DNA from: RYN-230 sp963768945
GTDB taxonomy: Bacteria; Actinomycetota; Actinomycetes; Streptosporangiales; Streptosporangiaceae
Direction: 5' to 3'
Length of the DNA stretch: 64,000 nt
Assembly (NCBI GenBank): GCA_963768945.1
Contig: CAVYJW010000008.1
Coordinates: 248,001 to 312,000, forward strand
Shown: positions 26,140 to 34,820 of the stretch, in pieces
How the letters are laid out: every line of letters begins with the position of its first letter
How positions within the stretch are numbered: the stretch's first letter is position 1
The notes under the pieces: generated by a model
The model's database searches: none
What the model saw: the letters and a program-made list of their open reading frames with translations, nothing else
What the model was told of the DNA's origin: nothing
Position numbers and translations under genes: made by a program

Positions 26140-28443
26140 ATGACAACGACGTCGAGGCTGCACCGCTGGCGGGAGGACCTGCGGCGGCTGCCTGGGCGTA
26201 CCCCGCTGCGGGTCAAGATGATCACTGCGCTGCTTGCGCTGGTGATCATCGCGCTGGCCATCATCAGCGTGGCCAGCCTCACCGTGTTCCGCAGCTACCT
26301 GCAGGGGCAGGCGGGGACCACGGTAACGGGCATGTACAACCGCATCCAGAACGCGAATGGCCACGTCACCGGCCTCTACGCCCCGCCGGAGATCGTGGAG
26401 GTGCTGAACACCGAGGGCCAGGTGCTCACCCCCACCTCCCAGTCGGGTCAGCCTCTGCCAGGGCCGGACGTGCCCACCAGCCAGGCCTGGCTCAAGGCTC
26501 ACTCCGGTCAGCTGACCACGGTCCCGGGCTTGCGGAGCGGCGACAACTGGCTGGTCATCGCCACGCAGACGTCCGCGCAGGTGTACAGCCCGTTCGGCCC
26601 GGTCGGCGGCTCGGAAACCGTCATCATCGTCGTGGGCGAGAACCTCGGCGCCGTCAACCAGACCCTCGGCTGGCTGGCCCGGCTCGACCTGCTGGTCAGT
26701 GTGATCATCGTGGTCGCCCTGGCCGTGGTCGGGGTGGCCATCGTGCGTGCCAGCCTGCGGCCGCTGACCGACATCGAGAAGACCGCGCGGGCCATCGCGG
26801 CCGGTGACCTGTCCCGCCGCGTGCCGGACCAGGACCCGGCCACGGAGGTCGGCCAGCTGGGGCGGTCGCTGAACACCATGCTGGCCCAGATCGAGTCGTC
26901 GTTCGACGCCCGGACCCGGTCCGAGGCGGCCGCGCGGCGCTCGGAGGAGCGGATGCGCCAGTTCGTGGCGGACGCCAGCCACGAGCTGCGGACCCCGCTC
27001 ACCGCGATGCGCGGGTACGCGGAGTACTACCGCCAGCTTGGCGGCATGCAGGACGACGCACCCGCCGCGCACCCGCCCGAGGCGCCGGACACCCAGCTCG
27101 CTTCCGGGACCGGCCACGAGCTGGGCAGCAACGGCCGGCTCACCCGGGCCGACATGGACCGGATCATGCAGCGGGTCGAGCAGGAGTCGGCCCGGATGGG
27201 CGTGCTGGTCGAGGACATGCTGCTGCTGGCCCGGCTGGATCAGCAGCGGCCGCTCGAGCACCGGCCGGTGGACCTCCTCACGCTGGCCGCCGACGCGGTG
27301 CAGGACGCCCGGATCATCGCCCCGGGCCGGGACATCACCCTCGACGTCGGGTCCGGCGCGGCGTTCCTGGTCCTCGGCGACGAGGTGCGGCTCCGCCAGG
27401 TCATCGGCAACCTGATGAACAACGCGCTGACGCACACTCCCGACGGCACCCCGGTCGCGGTGAGGGTGCTGGCCGGGCCGCGCGAGCCCGTGCCCAGCGT
27501 CGTGCTCGAGGTCGCAGACCAGGGCCCCGGCCTGCGGCAGGACCAGGCGGAGCACGTGTTCGAGCGGTTCTATCGCGCCGACCAGGCCCGGACCAGGACG
27601 GCCGGCGGCACCGGCCTCGGGCTGGCCATCGTGGCCGCGCTCGTGGCCGCGCACGGCGGCACGGTCGCGCTCAAGACCGCGCCCGGGCTGGGCGCCACGT
27701 TCCGGATCACGCTGCCGCTGGACCCCGAGGCCCGCGAGGGCGAGCCGGACGACGTCGACCAGGCGGACCCGGCGGACCTGGCCGGCCCGGCCCACTCGCC
27801 GGACTCGCCGGACTCGGCGCACTCGGCGCACTCGGCGCACTCGGCGGACTCGGCGCACTCGGCGGACCCTACTGACCCGGCTGGCACCGCTGACCCGGCC
27901 GGCCCAGCTGCCCGGCCGGCACCGCTGCCCCGGCTGGCACGGGGTCGCGCCGCGCGGACGTCGGGGGCCCAGCGGCCTGAGCCGCGCGGGCCAGGCCGCC
28001 GCTCGTCCCGCCACGACCGGGGTCACCGGCCGCGCGCGAGGTTGTCGTTGCGGAAAAAGCGGAAGATCCCGCAACGAACCGATCCGGGCAGCTCCCTCAG
28101 CCCGCGGCGAGGGCGGCCCGGGCGGCAGCCAGCACCGACTCCCGGTAGGAGCGGCCGAACAGGCAGGCGTGCACCAGCAGCGGATGCAGCTGGTGCAGCG
28201 GGACCCGGCTGCGCCAGCCGTCGGCCAGCGGGGCCACCTCCTGGTAGGCGCCGAGGATCCGGTCCAGGTGCGGCGCCCCGAACAGGGCCAGCATGGCCAG
28301 GTCGGTCTCCCGGTGGCCGCCCTGCGCGGCCGGGTCGATCAGCCAGCCCCGGCCGCCGGACCACACGACGTTGCCGGACCAGCAGTCGCCGTGGATCCGG
28401 CTGGGCGGCTCGGGCGGCCCGGCCAGGCTGGCGATCCGGCTGA
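26140..28443 (+). CDS. Sensor histidine kinase with abnormal C-terminal extension
   Basis: The order is membrane helix (ITALLALVIIALAIISVAS), extracytoplasmic sensor loop, second helix (LLVSVIIVVALAVVGVAIV), HAMP (LRPLTDIEKTARAIAAGDLS), DHp with phospho-His in FVADASHELRTPLTAMRG, and catalytic domain (NLMNNALTHTP, DQGPGLR, GGTGLGLAIV). The kinase proper ends near FRITLPLD (about 27720). The frame then stays open for some 240 more residues: a Ser/Asp/His repeat, then Arg/Pro-rich sequence that crosses a stem-loop and overlaps the convergent fructosamine kinase by 347 bp. A frame error after the repeat, or loss of the original stop, is likely. An insertion of about 30 residues also sits in the DHp region. 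Confidence 0.85.
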   Translation: MTTTSRLHRWREDLRRLPGRTPLRVKMITALLALVIIALAIISVASLTVFRSYLQGQAGTTVTGMYNRIQNANGHVTGLYAPPEIVEVLNTEGQVLTPTSQSGQPLPGPDVPTSQAWLKAHSGQLTTVPGLRSGDNWLVIATQTSAQVYSPFGPVGGSETVIIVVGENLGAVNQTLGWLARLDLLVSVIIVVALAVVGVAIVRASLRPLTDIEKTARAIAAGDLSRRVPDQDPATEVGQLGRSLNTMLAQIESSFDARTRSEAAARRSEERMRQFVADASHELRTPLTAMRGYAEYYRQLGGMQDDAPAAHPPEAPDTQLASGTGHELGSNGRLTRADMDRIMQRVEQESARMGVLVEDMLLLARLDQQRPLEHRPVDLLTLAADAVQDARIIAPGRDITLDVGSGAAFLVLGDEVRLRQVIGNLMNNALTHTPDGTPVAVRVLAGPREPVPSVVLEVADQGPGLRQDQAEHVFERFYRADQARTRTAGGTGLGLAIVAALVAAHGGTVALKTAPGLGATFRITLPLDPEAREGEPDDVDQADPADLAGPAHSPDSPDSAHSAHSAHSADSAHSADPTDPAGTADPAGPAARPAPLPRLARGRAARTSGAQRPEPRGPGRRSSRHDRGHRPRARLSLRKKRKIPQRTDPGSSLSPRRGRPGRQPAPTPGRSGRTGRRAPAADAAGAAGPGCASRRPAGPPPGRRRGSGPGAAPRTGPAWPGRSPGGRPARPGRSASPGRRTTRRCRTSSRRGSGWAARAARPGWRSG
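27793..27864 (+). repeat. 9-bp in-frame repeat in kinase tail
   Basis: Eight copies of SACTCGGCG-type nonamers (GACTCGGCG, CACTCGGCG) encode DSA/HSA tripeptides right after the ATPase domain. Confidence 0.9.
28045..28077. terminator. Stem-loop between convergent kinase genes
   Basis: Arms TCGTTGCGG (28045-28053) and CCGCAACGA (28069-28077) pair perfectly across a 15-base A-rich loop, 20 bp before the stop of the fructosamine kinase. It probably terminates transcription from one or both sides, yet the annotated sensor-kinase frame reads through it. Confidence 0.6.
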
Positions 28444-29284
28444 TTACCTCTTCCACCAGGCGGGTGTCGGAGCCGGTCAGTACCCCGGTGCCCGCGGCCC
28501 GGCGCAGGTACGGCAGCAGCCGCTTGACCGCGTACCAGCTGGCCCAGTCGCCCGCGCCGCTGATCAGCGCGACCGGGCTGGCCGCCTCGGCACCGGCCAT
28601 CACCGGGCCGGGCACGGTCGCCTCGGCGGCCACGGTGACCGTGTCACCGGAGCGGTCGCCCAGCGGCAGGGTGGCGATGAACCCCGGCCACGGGCTGCCG
28701 AACCGGGCCGCCCCAGCCGCGTGCAGCACGGCCAGGTCGCGGCCGAACTGCTCGACGGCGTGCTCGTCCGGGGCCTGCTGCGGCAGCCAGGTCACCGCCA
28801 GTGTCGAGGTATCCCAGCCGAGCACCTCAGGCAGCGGCACCGCGTGCGCGTCGGCCAGCCAGCGCAGCCCGCGCGCCTCAGCCTCGAAGACGGCGCCCAG
28901 GTCCTGGCGGGCGGCCTTGGCGAACGCCACCCGGCCGTCGGCCAGCGTCACCTGGTAGTGAGCCCACTGATGCTGCGACCCGGCCGGGCGGATCTCGCGC
29001 ACCTCCGCGCCCGTGATCCGCTCCAGCCGCCGGGCGAGTTCAGGGACCCGCTGGGCGAGTTTGGGGGCCCGGACGGCCGGTCCCGCGCGCCCGGCGCCTG
29101 GGCCCCCGGCTGCGGGGCCCCCGGCCGCGGGATCCCCGGCGGCGGGATCCCCGGCGGCAGGATCCCCGGCAGGGGGATCCCCGGCCGCGGGATCCCCGGC
29201 CGCAGGATCCCCGGCGGCAGGATCCCCGGCCGCGGGATCCCCGGCTCGGTGATCCCCCGCTCTATGCGGCTCCGGCTCGCTCAT
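28097..29284 (-). CDS. Fructosamine kinase-family protein with repeat N-terminus
   Basis: This 395-residue protein of the fructosamine/ketosamine-3-kinase family has a protein-kinase-like fold: SQHQWAHYQVTLADGRVAFAKAA, EARGLRWLA, catalytic loop IHGDCWSGNVVW, metal site IDPAAQGGHRETDLAM, and LHPLLVHACLFGRSY. It phosphorylates sugar-modified amines, a form of glycation repair. The first 55 residues are AGDPA repeats unrelated to the family; the conserved part starts near residue 75. The gene overlaps the phosphatase gene by 4 bp, so the two are coupled. Confidence 0.9.
   Translation of the reverse strand: MSEPEPHRAGDHRAGDPAAGDPAAGDPAAGDPAAGDPPAGDPAAGDPAAGDPAAGGPAAGGPGAGRAGPAVRAPKLAQRVPELARRLERITGAEVREIRPAGSQHQWAHYQVTLADGRVAFAKAARQDLGAVFEAEARGLRWLADAHAVPLPEVLGWDTSTLAVTWLPQQAPDEHAVEQFGRDLAVLHAAGAARFGSPWPGFIATLPLGDRSGDTVTVAAEATVPGPVMAGAEAASPVALISGAGDWASWYAVKRLLPYLRRAAGTGVLTGSDTRLVEEVISRIASLAGPPEPPSRIHGDCWSGNVVWSGGRGWLIDPAAQGGHRETDLAMLALFGAPHLDRILGAYQEVAPLADGWRSRVPLHQLHPLLVHACLFGRSYRESVLAAARAALAAG
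29109..29258. repeat. 15-bp minisatellite (AGDPA repeats)
   Basis: Ten copies of a 15-bp unit GCCGCGGGATCCCCG with small variants (GCGGCAGGATCCCCG, GCAGGGGGATCCCCG). On the minus strand they encode AGDPA at the N-terminus of the fructosamine kinase. Confidence 0.95.
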
Positions 29285-29931
29285 GCTTCCCCCGTGCCGC
29301 TCGCGGGGGCCTCCGGCCCGGTGGACGGCAGGGCCGCCGGGACCTGCGCCACCTCGGCCAGCCGCCCGGCCAGGCCGCGCACCGCGCCCTGGATGAGGTC
29401 CAGGGCCTGGGCGTAGGCCGACTGCGGGCCGCCGTAGGGGTCGGGCACAGCGCCGTCCCAGGCATCGCCGAATACCTCGCCGGCCAGGTCCGGGTCGAAC
29501 GACCGGAACAGCATCAGGCGTGGCCCGGACGCCTCCGCGTCGGGAGCTAGGGTACGCAGCGCCGCGAGGTTGCTGAGGTCCATGGCCAGGACCAGGTCGC
29601 GCTGGCCGAACCAGGACCGCTGGATCTTCCGGGCCCGGTGCGCAGACCCGTCATACCCGCGCCGGGCCAGCTCGGCCGCGGCCTGCTCGGCCATCGGCTG
29701 GCCCAGATGCCAGTCGCCGGTCCCCGCGCTGTCCACCTCGACCAGGCCGGCCAGCCCGGCCCGGGCCAGTTCGGCGCGGAGCGCCACCTCAGCCATGGGC
29801 GAGCGGCAGATGTTGCCCAGGCAGACCAGGCACACCCGGTACGGGCCGCGGGAACGGCGCGGCGGCGGCAGGCCGGGCCCCGCGGGCACGGGCGCGGGTA
29901 CGGGTAGCGGGGCGGGCACGTCAGCGGGCAT
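29281..29931 (-). CDS. Low-molecular-weight protein-tyrosine phosphatase
   Basis: The phosphatase P-loop CLGNICRSP is followed by the usual DSAGTGDWHLGQPM and RKIQRSWFGQRDLVLAMD. The general-acid Asp lies in VPDPYGG. In streptomycetes and mycobacteria such enzymes (PtpA-like) affect secondary metabolism or act on phosphoproteins. Homologous LMW-PTP / fructosamine kinase neighbours suggest a shared role in removing sugar-phosphate or protein adducts. I prefer the ATG at 29931 because the longer frame, to 30072, would run into the start of the divergent oxidase. A Pro/Ala-rich start of about 30 residues remains. Confidence 0.9.
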   Translation of the reverse strand: MPADVPAPLPVPAPVPAGPGLPPPRRSRGPYRVCLVCLGNICRSPMAEVALRAELARAGLAGLVEVDSAGTGDWHLGQPMAEQAAAELARRGYDGSAHRARKIQRSWFGQRDLVLAMDLSNLAALRTLAPDAEASGPRLMLFRSFDPDLAGEVFGDAWDGAVPDPYGGPQSAYAQALDLIQGAVRGLAGRLAEVAQVPAALPSTGPEAPASGTGEA

Positions 29932-30056
29932 GGCTTCAGGATGCCCGACGTGGGGAGTGCTCACGCACGCGAGGCCGGCCGTTTGCACGCCAGCGGGGGC
30001 AGCAGCGGGCGGATGCGCCGGACCGGACACCAGGCCGGACATGTCACCATGGGCGA

Positions 30057-31430
30057 ATGCCGTACCGCACACTGTCCTACTGGCTGGACTCGGTGCCCGG
30101 GGACCTGTCCCCCCGCGACCCGCTGCCCGGCGACCTCGACGTTGACGTGGCCATCGCCGGGGCCGGATTCACCGGGCTGTGGACCGCGTACTACCTGGCC
30201 AGCGCCAGCCCGGGGCTGCGGATCGCGGTCTGCGAGCGGGAGATCGCCGGCTTCGGCGCCTCCGGCCGCAACGGAGGCTGGTGCTCCGCGTACTTCCCGG
30301 CGTCCCTGGCCAAGCTGGAGCGGATGGCCGGCCGCGACCAGGCCATCGCCATGTACCGGGCCATGGAGGGCACCGTGGACGAGGTCGGCCGCGTGGCCGC
30401 CGCCGAGGGGATCGACTGCCACTGGGCCAAGGGCGGCACGCTGCAGCTGGCCCGCTCCCCCGCGCAGCTGGAACGGGCCATCGACGACGTCAACGAGGCC
30501 CGGTCCTACGGGTTCGGCGAGGACGACCTGCGGCTGCTGACCGCGGCAGAGACCGCGGAGCAGGTCAGCGCGGAGGGCGTGGTCGCGGCCACGTACAGCC
30601 CGCACTGCGCGGCGATCCACCCGGCCCGGCTGGCCCGCGGGCTGGCCGAGGCGGTGCGCCGCCACGGGGTCCGGGTGTTCGAGGACACGCCGGTCACCGA
30701 GATCGCGCCCGGGCTGTTGCGGACCACGCGGGGGACGCTCCGGGCGCAGTACGTCATCCGCGCCACCGAGGGCTACACGCCGGAGCTGCCCGGCCTGCAC
30801 CGGGCGATCGCCCCGGTGTATTCGCTGATGATCGCGACCGCGCCGCTGCCGGATTCGGTGTGGGACCAGATCGGGCTGGCCGGCCGGCCGACGTTCGGCG
30901 ACTTCCGGCACCTGATCATCTACGGGCAGCGCACCGCGGACGGGCGGCTGGCCTTCGGCGGCCGCGGTGCGCCGTACCACTTCGGCTCGGCCGTGCGGCC
31001 CGAGTTCGACCGCTCCCCCGCGGTGTTCAGCGCGCTGCGCCGGACCTTGCAGGAGCTGTTCCCCGCCCTGGGCGACGTCGAGGTCACGCACACCTGGGGC
31101 GGGCCGCTCGGGGTACCCCGGGACTGGTGCGCGTCCGCCGGGCTGGACCGGGCCACCGGGCTCGGGTGGGCCGGCGGCTACGTCGGGGACGGCGTGGCCA
31201 CCACCAACCTCGCCGGGCGTACCCTGGCCGACCTGGTGCTGAAGAACGACAGCGACATCACCCGGCTGCCCTGGGTGGGGCATCGGTCACGGCCCTGGGA
31301 GACCGAGCCGCTGCGCTGGCTCGGCGCCAACGCCGGGCTCCAGGCGATGAGCTGGGCGGACCGGGCCGAGGCGCGGAGCGGCCGGCCGTCCCGGCTGGCC
31401 CATCTGGCCGGGCGCCTCCTGGGCGGCTGA
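30057..31430 (+). CDS. DAO-family FAD-dependent oxidoreductase
   Basis: This 457-residue flavoprotein has a Rossmann start VDVAIAGAGFTGLWTAYYLA and the second FAD motif GASGRNGGWCS (about residues 62-72), typical of gamma-glutamylputrescine oxidase-like and glycine/D-amino-acid oxidases. It ends with GLGWAGGYVGDGVATTNLAG, which completes the FAD site. It probably oxidises a secondary or primary amine. It is divergent from the phosphatase gene; no aminotransferase or transporter sits next to it, so the substrate is open. Confidence 0.88.
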   Translation: MPYRTLSYWLDSVPGDLSPRDPLPGDLDVDVAIAGAGFTGLWTAYYLASASPGLRIAVCEREIAGFGASGRNGGWCSAYFPASLAKLERMAGRDQAIAMYRAMEGTVDEVGRVAAAEGIDCHWAKGGTLQLARSPAQLERAIDDVNEARSYGFGEDDLRLLTAAETAEQVSAEGVVAATYSPHCAAIHPARLARGLAEAVRRHGVRVFEDTPVTEIAPGLLRTTRGTLRAQYVIRATEGYTPELPGLHRAIAPVYSLMIATAPLPDSVWDQIGLAGRPTFGDFRHLIIYGQRTADGRLAFGGRGAPYHFGSAVRPEFDRSPAVFSALRRTLQELFPALGDVEVTHTWGGPLGVPRDWCASAGLDRATGLGWAGGYVGDGVATTNLAGRTLADLVLKNDSDITRLPWVGHRSRPWETEPLRWLGANAGLQAMSWADRAEARSGRPSRLAHLAGRLLGG

Positions 31431-31472
31431 GCGTAGCCAGGCTGGCGGCCGGACGCGCGGATAACGCCGGAG

Positions 31473-31509
31473 GGCCTGGGGCCGGCCGCCTCCGCGGCGG
31501 CCCCAGGCC
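31473..31509. terminator. Bidirectional terminator
   Basis: Arms GGCCTGGGGCC (31473-31483) and GGCCCCAGGCC (31499-31509) pair perfectly, with an inner GGCCGCC/GGCGGCC extension. It lies between the convergent oxidase and S53 peptidase genes. Confidence 0.85.
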
Positions 31510-31516
31510 CCGGTCC

Positions 31517-32968
31517 CTAGTGCGAGGCGGTGAACGCCAGCGCCGGCACGAACTGGGCCGCGTTGATCGTGCCCCATCCGCTGGCCAGGTCGTAGCCCGG
31601 GCCAGCGTCGTACCCGGTCACACCGGCGAAACTGTTGTTCCCGGTGGTGATGTCCACCAGGCCCGTGTTGACGCCGTGCTGGCTGGCAGCACCGAGCAGG
31701 TACAGCGCCGGGTTGATCAGGCCGAGCCGGTGCCCGGCCACCTGGTCGGCGAGCGCGACGATGCCGGAGAAGATCGGCGTGGCCTCACTCGTCCCGCCGA
31801 TGATGTACCAGGCCGCCCCGCCGGTCCCGGCGAAAGACCAGTAGACCCAGCACCCGCCGTTGACCGCGGCGCTCATCGAGATGTCCGGGGTGCCGCGGTG
31901 GCTGCCCACCACGCCGCGCACGCCGGTCTGGAACAGCGGCCGGGGGAAGACCGCGGACACGCCGCCGCCACCCGAGCCGTACGGGTCGTTCCACACCGAG
32001 TCCGGCTGCAGCCGGTCCCCCGCGTTGTTCAGGTACAGCTGCGAGCCGCCCACGGAGGTGACCAGCGGGTCCGACGACGGCCAGGAGTTCACCCGGTACG
32101 GGTACAGGGTCTGCCCGTCCAGCTCGTAGTTGGTCGCGCCGTCGTCACCGGACCCGGCCAGCACGGTCACGTGATGGGCCAGCGCGTCTTTGTACGCGTA
32201 GCGGAGGCTCAGCAGGCTGGAGTAGTTGCCCTGGCTGAATCCGGGGAAGGTGTTCTCGGTCGCGCCGAAGCTCTGCGATATGACGTCACCCACGCCCGCG
32301 TTGATGAGCGACTGCTCGGCGTTCATCATCTCCGGGAAGCCGGTCACCCCCTCGGTCTCGGCCACCGCAGTTTCGGCCAGGACGATCTTCGCGCCGGGCG
32401 CGATGGAGTGTGCGTACTCCACATCCAGCGTCGTTTCCTCGGCCCAGCCGACCTGCGTGGCGTTGGTGGGGTCGAAGGGGGGGATGTTGCCGAACTTCAC
32501 GATCTTCAGGTCGGGGTCGGGGAAGCCGAACTGCTTGTCGAAGACCTTGATGTCGTTCCTGATGGTGGGCGAGCCGTAGGAGTTGACGACCACGATCGTC
32601 TTCCCCTGGCCGGTCACGCCCCGGGCGTAGAGCGGGTTCAGGTTGTAGGCCGTCCGGTACTGCACCGGCGTGTAGCAATTGATGCCGTACTTGGCCTGGC
32701 ACTGTGCGATGGACAGCGGCGAGGGATCCTGCTTACCGGCCAGGATCGGGCCGCTCAGCGCGGGCACTGCCGTGGCCGGGTGGGCGTAGCTGACCGCCGC
32801 GGGCCCGGCGGGCACGGCCAGCGCGGCCAGGCCGGCCGCGGCCATGACCGGGAGCGCGCGGACCGCGGTCCGCCGGGAGCGGGAGGTCGTGCGGGTGCCC
32901 TGGGCGGGCACCGCCCCCCGGGCCCGGGACCCGCCGCCGCGAGCCTTTCTACCGGAGATCATTGACAT
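31517..32968 (-). CDS. S53 (sedolisin-type) serine-carboxyl peptidase, secreted
   Basis: This 483-residue secreted protease has a twin-arginine-like or Sec signal with RSRRTAVRALPVMAAAGLAAL (residues about 30-52). The S53 triad is visible: Glu and Asp in WAEETTLDVEYAHS, and Ser in IIGGTSEATPIFSG. The oxyanion Asp is in AGSGDDGATN, and the calcium-site ending VTGYDAGPGYDLASGWG is present. The large activation prodomain of classical sedolisins is absent; the mature domain follows the signal almost directly, as in a sub-group of actinomycete enzymes. S53 enzymes work at acid pH. The ATG at 32968 has a near-perfect ribosome site AAAGGAGGGG. Confidence 0.92.
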   Translation of the reverse strand: MSMISGRKARGGGSRARGAVPAQGTRTTSRSRRTAVRALPVMAAAGLAALAVPAGPAAVSYAHPATAVPALSGPILAGKQDPSPLSIAQCQAKYGINCYTPVQYRTAYNLNPLYARGVTGQGKTIVVVNSYGSPTIRNDIKVFDKQFGFPDPDLKIVKFGNIPPFDPTNATQVGWAEETTLDVEYAHSIAPGAKIVLAETAVAETEGVTGFPEMMNAEQSLINAGVGDVISQSFGATENTFPGFSQGNYSSLLSLRYAYKDALAHHVTVLAGSGDDGATNYELDGQTLYPYRVNSWPSSDPLVTSVGGSQLYLNNAGDRLQPDSVWNDPYGSGGGGVSAVFPRPLFQTGVRGVVGSHRGTPDISMSAAVNGGCWVYWSFAGTGGAAWYIIGGTSEATPIFSGIVALADQVAGHRLGLINPALYLLGAASQHGVNTGLVDITTGNNSFAGVTGYDAGPGYDLASGWGTINAAQFVPALAFTASH

Positions 32969-33036
32969 GGCCCCTCCTTTGGGGTTGCCCGGCCACCGCA
33001 GCCATCATGAGGCCGCCCGGCCGCGCAGAACCATTG

Positions 33037-33058
33037 AGCCCAGCCGGTCGGCTGGGCT
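33037..33058. promoter_or_regulatory. 22-bp palindrome upstream of S53 peptidase
   Basis: AGCCCAGCCG-GT-CGGCTGGGCT is a perfect 10-bp inverted repeat with a 2-bp centre, 69 bp upstream of the peptidase start. The 2-base centre disfavours an RNA hairpin and favours a protein-binding dyad. The rest of 32969-33264 holds no recognisable gene. Confidence 0.55.
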
Positions 33059-33264
33059 TCCCACCCACAGCACGGAACTTTTATCCCATAGAGCCGCACA
33101 TGAGTCGAGACCTCCTGCATGCCAGGCGGTTTTGGCGTGAAACTTCTGCGGCGGAGGTATGCGGGTGTTTGTGCCTGGGTGTCCGGATCGCCGTCTCGGC
33201 GGGGCGGCGTCGATGTGCCGGTTCGCTCCAGGGCCCGGATACTGTTAGCATCACTGCGTTCCAA

Positions 33265-33337
33265 GCGCCGCTAGCTCAACTGGCAGAGCAGCAGACTCTT
33301 AATCTGCGGGTTCGGGGTTCGAGTCCCTGGCGGCGCA
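33265..33337 (+). tRNA. tRNA-Lys (CTT)
   Basis: A complete cloverleaf of 73 nt. The acceptor GCGCCGC pairs with GCGGCGC, followed by D arm GCTC/GAGC, anticodon arm GCAGA-CTCTTAA-TCTGC with anticodon CTT, and T arm CGGGG-TTCGAGT-CCCTG. Discriminator is A and no CCA is encoded. It stands at the left border of the region that looks accessory. Confidence 0.97.
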
Positions 33338-33396
33338 CGCATCCTTACCTGGTGTTATGCGGTTTGGGCTGCCTTCGTGGAGGCCGCCCCGGGGCC

Positions 33397-33611
33397 ATGT
33401 TCGCCGCCTGGCGCGAAGCCTGCGGATGGAGCCTCAAGGAGGCCGCCGCCCGCGTCAGCGCCCACAGCGGCGAGGTCGGCCTCGACCCCGGCGCCATCGC
33501 CGCCCCTTGCAAGCGTGTCCCTGCCGTTCTGCGATACCGACGAGGAAGACCTGGCAGAGGTTCTCATCGCGGTTGCTCAGCGGCGATGGAACGGAGTGGA
33601 ATGGTGTCGTC
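33397..33611 (+). pseudogene. XRE-type HTH gene remnant
   Basis: The frame from ATG 33397 encodes an HTH start (MFAAWREACGWSLKEAAARV, then GEVGLDPGAIA). The continuation of the same family (SLPFCDTDEEDLAEVLIAVA) is found only in another frame from about 33500. The two parts together resemble the beginning and end of a short XRE regulator with its middle helix region lost. It lies between tRNA-Lys and the FAD oxidoreductase and is probably not functional. Confidence 0.65.
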
Positions 33612-34808
33612 GTGGACTTCCTGATTGTCGGCAACGGGATGTTCGGCGCGGCGATTGCCCGGCACCTGGCGCCGCATGCCAAGGTCACGGTGGTCGGGCC
33701 CCAGGCGCGTGCGGACGGTTCCGGGGCGTATGGCGCGCACCATGATGAGGGGCGGATTAGCGGGGATCTCAGCGGGGACCAAGTGTGGTCCGAGCTGAAC
33801 CGGCGTGCCCACGACGGCATGACGGAGCTGGACCCGACGCTGATCACGCCGTGCGGGGGGCTGATCGCGACGACCCGCGGCAGCCCCGACTACCTCGGCG
33901 TCGCCGCTCGGATCCGCGAGCGGCACAGTGCGGAAAACCGGACCCTGACCACGGACGCGGTATGCGCTGGCTTTCCGATGGTCCGCTTCGGCCCGGACGA
34001 GACGATCCTGTACCAGCCGGCCGCTGGGTACTTCAGCCCACGCCGCTACGTCACCCTTGCCACGCAGTCGGCGCAAGCCGCCGGCGCCACGATCACCTGG
34101 GGTACCGTCCGGGTCCTGCACATGTCCACCACAGGGACGGAAGCCGAACTCGACGACGGCCGTCGGCTCCGAGCCGAGGCGGCCATCGTGGCCAGCGGCG
34201 CGTTCGCCGCCGGCTCGGACCTGCTGCCGGTGTCGGTGGCGCTGCGAGCCAAGTCCGAGGTTTACGTCATGGCCGAACTCGACGACCAGCAGGCAGTCGA
34301 ACTAGACGCGATGCCGTGCATCAACCGCACGATCGACCACCCGGAACTGGCGGACCTCTACGTGCTGCCGCCTATCCGCTACCCGGACGGGCGCAGTTAC
34401 CTCAAGGTCGGCGCCAACACGATGATCGACCACTGGCTGCCGGATACTGCCGCCGTACGCGCCTGGTACGACCGCGGCAACGACGACGGTCCGCTGCCCG
34501 CGCTGCGCGAGGCCCTGACCGGCCTGCTGCCCGGCGTCCGCGTCCGTGCGTGGCACACCCGCCGCTGCGCAGACGCTTACACCGCCCACCGCCACCCCTA
34601 CATTGACATCGTCGAACCCGGCCGCCTCACCATCGCCCTCGGCGGCAACGGCCGCGGCGCTCAAGCCGCCGACGCCGTCGGCCATCTGACCGCCGGCCTC
34701 GCCCTGACCGGGCAATGGCAATCCGACCTTCCCCACGACGCCTTCCGCCACGTCCCCGGCCACGGCCCCTGGCACGGCATGACCTTGCTCCGCGACCAGG
34801 CCAGGTAA
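33612..34808 (+). CDS. FAD-dependent oxidoreductase (DAO family)
   Basis: This 398-residue flavoprotein starts at the GTG at 33612, directly before the FAD-binding segment VDFLIVGNGMFGAAIARHL. It ends with LTIALGGNGRGAQAADAVGH. It contains ETILYQPAAGYFSPRRYVT, like sarcosine or D-amino-acid oxidases. The substrate is unknown. The upstream part of the open frame (to 33357) is the shadow of the XRE remnant. Ribosome site is weak. Base use is slightly less GC-biased than in neighbouring housekeeping genes. Confidence 0.85.
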   Translation: MDFLIVGNGMFGAAIARHLAPHAKVTVVGPQARADGSGAYGAHHDEGRISGDLSGDQVWSELNRRAHDGMTELDPTLITPCGGLIATTRGSPDYLGVAARIRERHSAENRTLTTDAVCAGFPMVRFGPDETILYQPAAGYFSPRRYVTLATQSAQAAGATITWGTVRVLHMSTTGTEAELDDGRRLRAEAAIVASGAFAAGSDLLPVSVALRAKSEVYVMAELDDQQAVELDAMPCINRTIDHPELADLYVLPPIRYPDGRSYLKVGANTMIDHWLPDTAAVRAWYDRGNDDGPLPALREALTGLLPGVRVRAWHTRRCADAYTAHRHPYIDIVEPGRLTIALGGNGRGAQAADAVGHLTAGLALTGQWQSDLPHDAFRHVPGHGPWHGMTLLRDQAR

Positions 34809-34820
34809 GGCAAGACTGTC

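Noticed and set aside
26077..28074. 665-codon minus-strand frame opposite the sensor kinase
   Set aside because: Shadow of the kinase; Arg/Val-rich repeats come from the 9-bp array read backwards.
30179..32965. 928-codon plus-strand open frame
   Set aside because: It runs through the DAO oxidase in another frame and then antisense to the S53 peptidase. Composition is Arg/Gly/Ala-rich with no motif; long stop-free shadows are expected at this GC content.
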